DNA from: DATARH01 sp963734125
Lineage (GTDB): Bacteria; Pseudomonadota; Alphaproteobacteria; ATCC43930; CGMCC-115725
Reading direction: 5' to 3'
NCBI GenBank assembly: GCA_963734125.1
Contig: CAVTGB010000048.1
Location: 28,464-92,463, forward strand
Length of the DNA: 64,000 nt
Shown here one piece after another: positions 8,442 through 17,235 of this stretch (positions are counted from its first letter, which is position 1; every line of letters starts with the position of its first letter). Under the pieces are notes generated by a model. That model had not been told where the DNA came from. It searched no databases and saw nothing but the letters and a program-made list of their open reading frames with translations. Position numbers and translations under genes: made by a program.

Positions 8442-9638
8442 ATGTCGCAGCGGATGCTTGCTGTCTGGTGCCTGCTGATGCTTTCACTTCCGGCACCTCT
8501 GGCGGCCACCGCGGCAAACGCCGCCGAGCCGTCGTCCGGGACGCCCGCCGCCATCACCGGCCTCTTCGTCACGACCAAATATCCCACGCTCAGCATCCGC
8601 GCCGGCGAAACGACGACGATCGATGTGTCGGTCCGCAACTTCAGATTGCCGCCGCAGCTCTTGACCCTCAGCGTGCCCCAGGTGGCCGAGGGCTGGAAGG
8701 CCACAATCCTGGGCGGCGGTCAGCCGGTCGGGGCGATCGAAGTCGCGCCGGACAGCGAGGAGCGGCTGCAGTTGCGGCTCGAACCGCCGGCCGCGATCGG
8801 CCACGGCGACTATCGCTTCATCATCGAGGCGAAGAACGCCCAGTTCGACGATAAGCTGCCGATCAGTGTGACAATCGGCGCCGAGGTTCCCGCAAAGCTC
8901 AAGCTCACCACCAATTTTCCGGCGCTGCGCGGGACCGCAACCACCGCGTTCAAATACAAGGTGTCAGTGACCAATGACAGCGGCCGCGACGCGACGATCA
9001 ATTTCAGCGCCGACGCCCCGAAGAATTTCCAGGTTGGCTTTACCGAGGCCTATGGCAGCCAGCAGATCACCTCGATCCCGATCGAAGCCGGCAAGTCGAA
9101 GGATGTCGAGGCGGCGCTGACCATCCCGCGCGAGACCCCGGCCGGCGACTACAAGCTCGTGCTGCACGCCAAGACCGAGGCGGCGAGCGCCGACCTCCCG
9201 GTCAGCCTGACGATTGTCGGCCAGCCGCGCCTGACGGTCTCCGGCGAGGGCGGGCGCCTCTCGGGCGAGGCCTATGCCGGCCGGGGCAGCCAGCTCGTGG
9301 TGGTCTTGCGCAATGCCGGCAGCGAGGCGGCGCGCGACGTCGATCTCTCGGCGACCACCCCCGAGGGCTGGAAATCGAGCTTCGATCCCCAGAAGCTGGC
9401 TCAGCTCGCCGCCGGCGCGACCCAGGACGTCAAGGTGACGCTGACCCCGTCCGATAAGGCGATTGCCGGCGATTACCAGATGACGATCCGGGCCAGCGCG
9501 GCAGGCGGGCTTTCCGAATCGGCCAATTTCCGCATCACCGTGTTGACCTCGACCCTGTGGGGCGCGATTGGCATCGCGATCATCGCGATCGCGCTCCTCG
9601 TCGTCGTCTTCGCCGTCGCCCGCTTCGGCCGGCGGTAA
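8442..9638 (+). CDS. NEW3-domain exported membrane-anchored protein
   Basis: A 398-residue protein with a signal peptide (about residues 1-27) is followed by three repeated beta-sandwich modules of the NEW3 type. Each has an NAG/GWK-like core (VAEGWKATIL, APKNFQVGF, TPEGWKSSF) and a closing GDY strand (GHGDYRFIIEA, AGDYKLVLHA, AGDYQMTIRA). A single C-terminal membrane helix (about 372-393) ends in FGRR, so the sandwich faces the periplasm. GGGAGG lies before the ATG. It is the first gene of a three-gene set with an ABC ATPase and permease; a ligand-binding or adaptor role is inference. Confidence 0.85.
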   Translation: MSQRMLAVWCLLMLSLPAPLAATAANAAEPSSGTPAAITGLFVTTKYPTLSIRAGETTTIDVSVRNFRLPPQLLTLSVPQVAEGWKATILGGGQPVGAIEVAPDSEERLQLRLEPPAAIGHGDYRFIIEAKNAQFDDKLPISVTIGAEVPAKLKLTTNFPALRGTATTAFKYKVSVTNDSGRDATINFSADAPKNFQVGFTEAYGSQQITSIPIEAGKSKDVEAALTIPRETPAGDYKLVLHAKTEAASADLPVSLTIVGQPRLTVSGEGGRLSGEAYAGRGSQLVVVLRNAGSEAARDVDLSATTPEGWKSSFDPQKLAQLAAGATQDVKVTLTPSDKAIAGDYQMTIRASAAGGLSESANFRITVLTSTLWGAIGIAIIAIALLVVVFAVARFGRR

Positions 9639-9700
9639 ATTGGAACACCTGTCGCCGCTGTCGCTCCTCGCAACGATGGTATGGGGAATGGGAGCACAGG

Positions 9701-10654
9701 ATGCCCGATGAGGTGGTGATCAAGGCCGAGGCGCTGACCAAGCGCTATGGCGCCACAGTGGCCGTCGACCACATCGACATCGTGGTCAATGCCGGTGAGA
9801 TCGTCGGCATCCTCGGGCCGAACGGCTCGGGCAAGACGACGACGATCCTGATGCTGCTGGGACTTACCGAACCAACCAGCGGGCAAGCCCTGGTTGCCGG
9901 TTTCGACCCGCTGCGGGAACCCCTCGAAGTCAAGCGCCGAGTTGGCTACCTGCCCGATCAGATCGGCTTTTACGATGGCCTCTCGGCGCGCGACAATCTG
10001 GCTTATACGGGGCGCCTCGCCGGGCTTTCCCGCCGCGAGATCGACGAGCGCTTCGACGCCGCGCTCGACCGGGTCGGGCTGAGCGAAGTCGGGCTGCAGC
10101 GGGTCGCGACATTCTCGCAAGGCATGCGCCAGCGCTTGGGCCTGGCCGAGATCCTGATGAAGCGTCCGAGCGTGGCGATCCTGGATGAACCGACGACCGC
10201 GCTCGACCCGCATTCGACGCAGGAATTTCTCGACATGATCCGCGCTCTCAAATCCGACGGGACCGCGGTCCTCCTGTCCTCGCATCATCTCGATCAGGTG
10301 CAGAGCGTGTGTGACCGCGTCGCCTTGTTCAATCGCGGCCGCATCGTGCTCTCGGGCTCGGTAACTGAATTGGCCGGGCGGGTGCTGGGCGGCGGGTATG
10401 TCATCGATGTCGAGGCGAGGGGGTCCGGTATCGACGCGCGTCTCGCCGCGATTCCGGGAATCGTGCGGGTGCAGCTGCTCGGGTCCGGGCCGGACAGCCA
10501 GCGCTACCGGGTCGATTGCCAGAGCGATTTGCGCGCCGCGATCGCGCGCAGCCTCGCCGCCGAAATCGAGCTGATCGGCATCAATTTCGCCGCGCCGAGC
10601 CTCAACGAGGTCTACACCCGCTATTTCGAGGAGGCGCGCCATGCCGCTCAGTAG
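9701..10654 (+). CDS. ABC transporter ATP-binding protein
   Basis: This is the cytosolic ATPase of an ABC-2-type exporter, 317 residues. Walker A is GPNGSGKTTT (about residue 41), the signature region is FSQGMRQRLGLAE, Walker B is SVAILDEPTTALDP, and the switch His is in LLSSHHLDQV. The C-terminal extension is of the type found in CcmA/NatA-like exporters. The start at 9701 follows GGAGCACAGG. It overlaps the permease gene by 14 bases, which suggests translational coupling. The substrate is not predictable. Confidence 0.93.
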   Translation: MPDEVVIKAEALTKRYGATVAVDHIDIVVNAGEIVGILGPNGSGKTTTILMLLGLTEPTSGQALVAGFDPLREPLEVKRRVGYLPDQIGFYDGLSARDNLAYTGRLAGLSRREIDERFDAALDRVGLSEVGLQRVATFSQGMRQRLGLAEILMKRPSVAILDEPTTALDPHSTQEFLDMIRALKSDGTAVLLSSHHLDQVQSVCDRVALFNRGRIVLSGSVTELAGRVLGGGYVIDVEARGSGIDARLAAIPGIVRVQLLGSGPDSQRYRVDCQSDLRAAIARSLAAEIELIGINFAAPSLNEVYTRYFEEARHAAQ

Positions 10655-11621
10655 CCGGCGGCCCGGCGGGGGTCGACGGGGATCGCCGTGGACCGGGCTC
10701 GGTGCGGTCATCGCCAAGGAGACCGCCGACCATCTGTCGAGCGCGCGGATGCGGATCCTCGAAGCGCTGGTGTTTCTGACCGCGATCGCCGCCGCGTACG
10801 CCGCGATCCGCGACATCCGCGCGACGATCGGCGAGAGCCCGTTCCTGTTTCTGCGCTTGCTTACCTTTTCGCAGGATCCGCTGCCGTCCTTTATCGCGCT
10901 CCTCGGGTTCCTCATTCCGCTGGTGGCGATCGCGCTGGCGTTCGATGCGATCAATGGCGAATTCAACCGGCGCACGATGAGCCGCATCCTCGCTCAGCCG
11001 ATCTATCGCGACGCGCTATTGCTCGGCAAATTCCTCGCCGGATTGCTGGCCCTGACGATTGGCCTCGTGTCGCTCTGGCTGCTCGTCATCGGCCTTGGCC
11101 TCCTCCTATTGGGATTGCCGCCGAGCACCGAAGAGACCGTGAGGATGCTCGGCTTCCTTGTCGCCACGATTGCCTATGGCGGGGTTTGGCTGGCCGTCGC
11201 CCTCCTCTTCTCGGTGGTGTTCCGTGCGCCGGCGACGGCGGCCCTCGCCGCGCTCGGCACCTGGCTCCTCTTCGCGCTGTTCTGGTCGGTCACGACCCCG
11301 CTTCTCGCCAACCTTATCGCCGGGCCGCCCGAGGGCGTGTTCGGGCCGCGCATGGAATTCCTCCAGGCCCAGCAGATCATCGACCGCCTCTCGCCCAACA
11401 CGCTCTATGCCGAGAGCGCGCTGGCGCTGTTGCATCCGGCGACGCGTGCGCTCGGGCCGGTATTGATCAGCCAGCTGGAAGGCGCGCTCTTGGGCGCGCC
11501 GCTGCCCGCCTCGCAGAGCTTCATCCTGATCTGGCCGCAGCTCACCGGGCTGGTCGCCGCGACGATCGTGATTTTCGTCATCGCCTACATCGCCTTCCAG
11601 CGCCAGGAGATCCGCGCCTAG
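10641..11621 (+). CDS. ABC-2 family transporter permease
   Basis: A 326-residue integral membrane protein with about six hydrophobic segments (for example FLIPLVAIALAF, LIGLVSLWLLVIGLGLLLLG without its first residues, and a last helix ending IAFQRQEIRA). A typical ABC-2 motif NGEFNRRTMSRILAQPIYRD lies between the first and second helix pairs. GAGGAGGCG precedes the ATG, which overlaps the ATPase gene. With the NEW3 protein it forms a probable three-gene exporter operon. Confidence 0.88.
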   Translation: MPLSSRRPGGGRRGSPWTGLGAVIAKETADHLSSARMRILEALVFLTAIAAAYAAIRDIRATIGESPFLFLRLLTFSQDPLPSFIALLGFLIPLVAIALAFDAINGEFNRRTMSRILAQPIYRDALLLGKFLAGLLALTIGLVSLWLLVIGLGLLLLGLPPSTEETVRMLGFLVATIAYGGVWLAVALLFSVVFRAPATAALAALGTWLLFALFWSVTTPLLANLIAGPPEGVFGPRMEFLQAQQIIDRLSPNTLYAESALALLHPATRALGPVLISQLEGALLGAPLPASQSFILIWPQLTGLVAATIVIFVIAYIAFQRQEIRA

Positions 11622-11761
11622 AAGCAGCCGTGGTTTGTTGGCGTCCGCGCTTCCGGGTGCCGCATGCCTGCATTCGCCATTCTGAATAGCGTTCAGGCTC
11701 GCGCCGATGGCGCAGCTGCGTTAGCATGCCGCAGCATCCGATCGCCCCGGAGGGAATGCCG

Positions 11762-12889
11762 ATGACCCGCGCCTATAACGTCGTCGACGCCGACGGCCAC
11801 ATCCTCGAGCCGCTCGATCTGTGGGACAAATACATCGACCCGAAATTCCGCGATCGCCGGCCGCGCTTTGTCATCGACGAGAACGGCAAGGAGCGCCTCA
11901 GCGTCGAGGGCAAGCTCTGGGCAACCCGCGCGGGATCGGCAGCCTCGGCTCGGTCGGGGTGCGGCAGGGCACCGTCAAGCTCGACAGCCTCAAATATGCC
12001 GAAGGAAAGAAGGGCGGGTTCGACCCGCACGCCCGCATCGTCGACATGGATGCCGACGGGATCGACGCCGCTTTCCTCTACCCGAGCCTCGGCCTGTTCG
12101 CCGGCGCGGTCGACGGACCCCGCGCTCGCCGCCGCGATGTGCCGCGCCTACAACCGCTGGCTCGCCGATTACTGCAAGCCCTATCCCGACCGGCTGTTCG
12201 GGGTCGCGATGCTGCCGATGCAGTCGGTCGACCTCGCGATCGACGAGATGCGCTTCGCCAAGCGAGGAGCTCGGGATGCGCGGCGGGTTCCTGCGGCCGA
12301 ACCCGTACCACGGCAAGAAGATGATCAGCGACCCGATGTACGAGCCGTTCTGGACGATGGCCGAGGAGCTCGATTTCTCGATCGGCTTTCACGAGGGCTC
12401 GACCAACGCGATGCCGACCGTCGGCGTCGACCGCTTCGAGGGCGACCGCGCGGCGCGCCACATGATCTCGCACACGATGGAGATGATGCTGGCGGCGATG
12501 AGCGTGATCTGGGGCGGCGTCGTCGATCGCCACCCGCGGTTGCGCGTCGCGTTTCTCGAATCGGGCGGCGGCTGGATGGCGCCGTGGCTCGACCGCATGG
12601 ACCGCCATTTCGACGATCACGGGTTCAACGACACCGCCCCGAAGATGCGGCCGAGCGAGCTCTTCCAGCGCAATTGCTGGATCTCGTTCGAGCCGGTCGA
12701 GAGCAGCATCGCCGTGCTGGCCGACTATATCGGCCCGCACAAGATCATGTGGGCGACCGATTATCCGCATCAGGACGGGTTCTTCCCGGGCGCGCCGGAG
12801 ATGGTCCGCGACCGGCTCGGGCCGTTGTCGCCGAGGCGAAGCACCAGGTCATGGCCGGCGGCGCGCTCGGCTTTTACGGCATGAACTGA
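11762..12889 (+). pseudogene. Amidohydrolase family 2 protein, four frameshifts
   Basis: The pieces join into one TIM-barrel Amidohydro_2 metal-dependent hydrolase of about 375 residues. They run VVDADGHILEPLDLWD near the start, DMDADGIDAAFLYPSLGLF, YNRWLADYCKPYPDRLFGVA, ELGMRGGFLRPNPYHG, DFSIGFHEGS, MWATDYPHQDGF, and the last residues GGALGFYGMN. The frame changes near 11927 (minus 1), 12116 (plus 1), 12263 (plus 1) and 12828 (minus 1), returning to the starting frame. Each site is one base in GC-rich sequence and all conserved segments between are undamaged, so sequencing error is as likely as decay. GGAGGG precedes the ATG at 11762. It pairs with the next monooxygenase gene. Confidence 0.82.
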
Positions 12890-12941
12890 CGCGGGCGGTT
12901 CGCTGGGCGTGGTCGGATCCCAGCGCGTCAGGAGAACAAGC

Positions 12942-14571
12942 ATGATTGCCTCACAGGCGGCAGTCGCGCAACGTCGAGGCCGAGCCGGCCGCGGATTTTG
13001 ACGCGGTCGTCATCGGCGCCGGCGTTTCCGGCCTCTACCAGCTCTACAAGCTGCGCGAACTCGGCCTCAAGGTGCGGGTGTTCGAGACCGGCACCGGCGT
13101 CGGCGGCACCTGGTACTGGAACCGCTATCCCGGCGCCCGCTTCGATTCCGAGAGCTGGACCTACGGCTACTCCTTTTCGCAGGAACTGCTGGAGGAATGG
13201 GACTGGGAGGAGCACTTCGCCGGCGCAGCCCGAGACCGAGCGCTATCTGAATTATGTCGCCGACAAGTTCGACCTGCGCCGCGACATCCAGTTCAAGAGC
13301 CGCGTCACCGCCGCGCACTACCAGGAGGACACGCGCAGCTGGGACGTCATCCTGGAGGATGGCAGGCGCTACAGCACGCGCTTCCTGATCACCGCGGTCG
13401 GCGTGCTCTCGGCGCCGACGATGCCGCGCATCCCCGGGGTCGAGACGTTCACGGGCCAGTCCTGCCACACCCATTACTGGCCGAAGGAACCGGTTAGCTT
13501 CGAGGGCAAGCGCGTCGCGGTGATCGGCACCGGCGCGACCGGCGTGCAGACCATCACCGAAGTGGCCAAGACCGCCGGCCATCTGACCGTCTTCCAGCGC
13601 ACCGCCCAGTGGTGCGCGCCGTTGCACAACGCCAGGATCGGCAAGGAGGAGATGAACCGGATCCGGGCCAATTACCCCGAGATCTTCGCGCGCTGCCAGG
13701 AGACCTACGGCTGCTTCATCCATGCGACCGACCCGCGCGCCACCCATCGAGGTGACGCCCGAGGAGCGCGAGGCCTTCTGGGAGAAGCTCTACGGCGAGC
13801 CCGGTTTCGGCATCTGGATGGGCAATTTCCGCGACATCCTGGTCGACCGCGAGGCCAACGCGCTGATCTCGGATTTCGTCGCGCGCAAGATCCGCCAGCG
13901 GGTCAAGGACCCGGCGGTCGCCGAAAAGCTGATCCCGAAGAACCACGGCTTCGGCACCCGCCGCGTGCCGCTCGAGAGCGGCTATTTCGAGGTCTACAAC
14001 CAGCCCAACGTCAAGCTCGTCGACATCAACGAGACGCCGATCGAGCGCATCACGCCCGACCGGCATCAAGACCAGCGACGCCGAGTACGAATTCGACATC
14101 ATCATCTACGCGACCGGTTTCGACGCGATCACCGGCGCCTTCGACCGCATCGACATCCGCGGGGTCGACGGGGTGTCGCTGAAGGAGAAGTGGAAGGACG
14201 GGCCGCAGACCTTTCTCGGCATCCTGGTGGACGGCTTTCCCAACATGCTGATGGTGATGGGCCCGCATGCCGGGCTCGGCAACTTTCCGCGCGCCGCCGA
14301 ATACAGCGCCGATTGGGTGACCGGGCTGATCCGCTTCGCGCGCGACCGCGGCCTGACCCGCATCGAGGCCACCGCGGCGGGTGCCGCCGCCTGGACCGAC
14401 CACGTCATTGCGACGAGCGAGGGCTTGCTGTTCACCGAGGTCAACTCGTGGATGACCGGCATCAACCGCAATGTCGAGGGCAAGCAGGTCCGCCGGATCA
14501 TGCGCTACAGCGGCGGCCACCCCGGCTTTCGCGAGCGCTGCGAAGCGGTGGCGGCCGACGGATTATCGTGA
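12942..14571 (+). pseudogene. Flavin-containing (Baeyer-Villiger type) monooxygenase, four frameshifts
   Basis: Joined pieces give a class B flavoprotein monooxygenase of about 540 residues. The FAD motif is VVIGAGVSGLYQLYKLRE, then GTWYWNRYPGARFD, the fingerprint region around HTHYWP, the NADP motif VAVIGTGATGVQTI, the late motif YATGFDAITGAF, and a C-terminus with FPNMLMVMGPHAGLGN. Frameshifts of plus 1 lie near 12975, 13230, 13740 and 14063, so reading moves through every frame. AGGAGAAC precedes the ATG. An amidohydrolase and a monooxygenase side by side suggest a degradative pathway for a cyclic or amide substrate (inference). Confidence 0.82.
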
Positions 14572-14619
14572 GCTGGCGCTGGCCTGAGGCGGTTTCCTCT
14601 CCGCGGCGGGTCGAGATCT

Positions 14620-14729
14620 GCGTCCTTCGAGACGGCGCGCGGGCCTCCTCAGGATGACGTAACATTTTGATGAGATTAAGAAAACACGTCATCCTGAGGA
14701 GCTCGCTTTAGCGGGCGTCTCGAGGATGC
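14620..14729. repeat. REP-like palindromic intergenic repeat
   Basis: The left arm has TGCGTCCTTCGAGACG and CTCCTCAGGATGACGT; the right arm returns ACGTCATCCTGAGGAG and GCGGGCGTCTCGAGGATGC, enclosing an AT-rich loop. The same family occurs again at 17103-17220. It lies between a convergently placed gene end and the next gene start, and could also stop transcription. Confidence 0.75.
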
Positions 14730-14749
14730 TCGGTGCCGAGGAGATCGCG

Positions 14750-15358
14750 ATGGCTGAACCAGAACGCATCGATCGGCGCCGGGCGGCGCTGGTCGCTTAC
14801 GATGTCTGCCGCCGCGCGCTGACCCCGGCGGATCCCGCGCGCCGGGCCGCGATGCGACCGGTGCTGGAAGCCTGGGTGCGGATGATCGCGGCGGCGCGGG
14901 CGGCGGGGGTGCCGGTCATTTACACGACGCCGGTCAGCCGCGCCGATGGTGCCGATGTCGTCATGCTGCCGACCGATCTCGCGGCGGAATCGGGCGTGCC
15001 GCCGCTCACCAACGCCGTCGAGGGCACGGCGGACGCGGGCTTTCCCGACGAGATTGCGCCGCGGGCTGAGGATTACGTGTTTTTGAAGCGCCGGCCGAGC
15101 GCGTTTTATGGGACCGGCGTCGCCGAGCTTCTGCATATGCTGCGGCGCGACACGATCATCATCGGCGGCGGCGCCACCAATCGCGGGGTCGAGACCAGCG
15201 TGCGCGAGGCCTTCAACCTCGACCTCGCCTCGATCGTCGTGCGCGAATGCTGCTGGAGCGGCGACGCAGCCGCCCACGCCTACAGCCTCGACAAGGCGAT
15301 GAAGATGTACGCTCGGATCCGCTCGCTCGACGAGGTTGCGGCGATACTGCGGGAGTGA
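14750..15358 (+). CDS. Isochorismatase-fold (cysteine hydrolase family) protein lacking the usual cysteine
   Basis: A Rossmann-like isochorismatase-fold protein of 202 residues. The early acidic residue is in VAYDVC, the conserved Lys is in VFLKRRPSAFYGT, and the cis-peptide motif region reads GGGATNRGVETSVREAF. In cysteine hydrolases of this family the residue after TNx is the nucleophilic Cys; here it is Gly. The protein may therefore act without a thiol, as the PhzD/isochorismatase branch does, or be non-hydrolytic. GAGGAG at 14738-14743 fixes the ATG at 14750. No linked operon partner shows the substrate. Confidence 0.85.
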   Translation: MAEPERIDRRRAALVAYDVCRRALTPADPARRAAMRPVLEAWVRMIAAARAAGVPVIYTTPVSRADGADVVMLPTDLAAESGVPPLTNAVEGTADAGFPDEIAPRAEDYVFLKRRPSAFYGTGVAELLHMLRRDTIIIGGGATNRGVETSVREAFNLDLASIVVRECCWSGDAAAHAYSLDKAMKMYARIRSLDEVAAILRE

Positions 15359-15403
15359 GCGGAGAGCAAAGCGCGGCGCGGTTTATGCTATGATGCGCGC
15401 CCA

Positions 15404-17080
15404 ATGCTCCTCGGCCTCACCATTCGCGACGTCGTCCTCATCGACCGCCTGAGCCTCGGCTTCCGGCCGGGGCTGTGCGTGTTGACCGGCGAGACCGGAG
15501 CGGGGAAATCGATCCTCCTCGATGCGCTGGGTCTCGCGCTCGGTCGGCGCGCCGATTCGAGCCTGGTGCGGCCGGGAGCGGAGCAAGCGGTGGTTACCGC
15601 CGAGTTCGCCGTCGAGCCCGACCATCCAGCCGCCGCGATCCTGCATGACGCGGGCTTCGCCGCCGATCTTGCGGGCGGGATCGTGCTGCGGCGCCTCGTG
15701 GGCGTCGACGGGCGGAGCCGCGCCTTCATCAATGACGAGCCGACGAGCGTCGCCCTCCTGCGCGAGCTTGGCGACAGCCTCGTCGAGATCCAAGGTCAGG
15801 GCGAGCAGCGCGGTCTTCTCGACCCGGCGACGCACCGGGCGCTGCTCGACGATTATGCCGAGAATGCCGCCGATGCGGCGGTCCTCGCCGCTGCCGCACG
15901 GGAATGGCGGGCAGCGCGGGAGGCGGCGGCCGCAGCGGCCCGCCGCCTTGCCGAGAGCCGGGCCGAAGAGGATCTGATGCGCCACCACAAGGCCGAACTC
16001 GACGCGCTGAGCCCGGAGGGCGACGAGGAGGAGCGCCTGGGCGCGCGGCGCACCCTCATGCAGAATTCCGAGCGGCTCGGTGAGGCGGTCGCCGAGGCGA
16101 TTGCCGAGATCGACGGCGACGCCGGCGCGCAGCAGTCGTTGGCCCGTGCGCTGCGCCGGCTGGAGCGCGCCCGCGACCGGGCCCAGGGCCTCCTCGATAG
16201 CGCGCTTGCCGCGGCCGAGCGCGCCGCCACCGAAACCGGCGAAGCACTGGCGGCGCTGACCGGCGCGGCGGCGGCGCTGGAGCTTGATCCGCGCGCTCTC
16301 GAAGAGATCGAGGAGCGGCTCTTCGCGCTGCGTGCGCTCTCCCGCAAGCACGGGGTTGCGGTTGCCGACCTGCCGCGGCTGCGCGAAGAGTTTGCCACCG
16401 CGCTCGGCGCGATCGAGAGTGGCGCGGAGGATGTGGCGGCGCTTGACGAAGCGGCGGCGGCGGCGCGTGCGCGTTATCGACAAGCGGCGGAGGCCGTCTC
16501 GCGCGGACGGGCCCGCGCCGCGCGCCGGCTCGACGCGGCGATCGCGGCCGAACTGAAGCCGCTGCGCCTCGACAAGGCGCGGTTCCAAACGGTGCTGAGC
16601 GCGCTCCCGGAGGCGGAATGGGGCGAGCACGGCGCCGAGCGCGTGCATTTCGAGGTCGCCACCAACCCCGGAGCGCCGTTCGGGCCGTTGGCGCGGATCG
16701 CCTCGGGGGGCGAATTGTCGCGCTTCATGCTGGCGCTGAAACTCGTGCTCGCCGGCACTTCCTCGGTTCCGACCCTTATTTTCGACGAGGTCGACAGCGA
16801 GATCGGCGGCGCCGTTGCCGCCGCGGTCGGCGAGCGGTTGCAGCTGTTGGGGGCGCGGCTGCAGATCCTCGTCGTCACCCACTCGCCGCAGGTCGCCGCC
16901 CGCGGCGCCCACCATTGGCTGGTCGCCAAGCGGCAAGCCGAGCGCGCGACAGTGACCCGGGTCGAGGAACTCGACGCCGATACCCGCCGGGAGGAGATCG
17001 CGCGCATGCTCTCGGGCAGCACCGTCACCGCGGAAGCCCGCGCCGCCGCGGCCAGCCTCATCGAAGGGGGGCGGGCGTGA
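15404..17080 (+). CDS. recN: DNA repair protein RecN
   Basis: RecN is an SMC-like ATPase of double-strand-break repair, 558 residues. Walker A is TGETGAGKSILLDAL (about residue 30). A long coiled-coil region rich in Ala, Glu and Arg fills about residues 155-370. The C-terminal ABC half has the signature IASGGELSRFMLALK and Walker B TLIFDEVDSEIGG, followed by LVVTHSPQVAA. A TATGAT box at 15389-15394 ends ten bases before the ATG. In related genomes recN stands between bamD and ligA, as here after removing the inserted 9.4 kb. Confidence 0.97.
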   Translation: MLLGLTIRDVVLIDRLSLGFRPGLCVLTGETGAGKSILLDALGLALGRRADSSLVRPGAEQAVVTAEFAVEPDHPAAAILHDAGFAADLAGGIVLRRLVGVDGRSRAFINDEPTSVALLRELGDSLVEIQGQGEQRGLLDPATHRALLDDYAENAADAAVLAAAAREWRAAREAAAAAARRLAESRAEEDLMRHHKAELDALSPEGDEEERLGARRTLMQNSERLGEAVAEAIAEIDGDAGAQQSLARALRRLERARDRAQGLLDSALAAAERAATETGEALAALTGAAAALELDPRALEEIEERLFALRALSRKHGVAVADLPRLREEFATALGAIESGAEDVAALDEAAAAARARYRQAAEAVSRGRARAARRLDAAIAAELKPLRLDKARFQTVLSALPEAEWGEHGAERVHFEVATNPGAPFGPLARIASGGELSRFMLALKLVLAGTSSVPTLIFDEVDSEIGGAVAAAVGERLQLLGARLQILVVTHSPQVAARGAHHWLVAKRQAERATVTRVEELDADTRREEIARMLSGSTVTAEARAAAASLIEGGRA

Positions 17081-17102
17081 GCACCCGGCGGCACCCTCCC
17101 CG

Positions 17103-17220
17103 TGCGTCCTTCGAGACGCGTCCTTCGGACACTCCTCGGGATGACGGTGATTTGTTTATGGTATTAGAGACTTACGTCATCCTGATGAGCCCGCCCTAGC
17201 GGGCGTCTCGAAGGACGCAG
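17103..17220. repeat. REP-like palindromic intergenic repeat, second copy
   Basis: It has the same two arms as the copy at 14620-14729: TGCGTCCTTCGAGACGCG and CTCCTCGGGATGACG on the left, ACGTCATCCTGATGAGC and GCGGGCGTCTCGAAGGACGC on the right, around a short AT-rich centre. It fills the gap between recN and ligA. Confidence 0.78.
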
Positions 17221-17235
17221 GGCGCCGATCCAATC

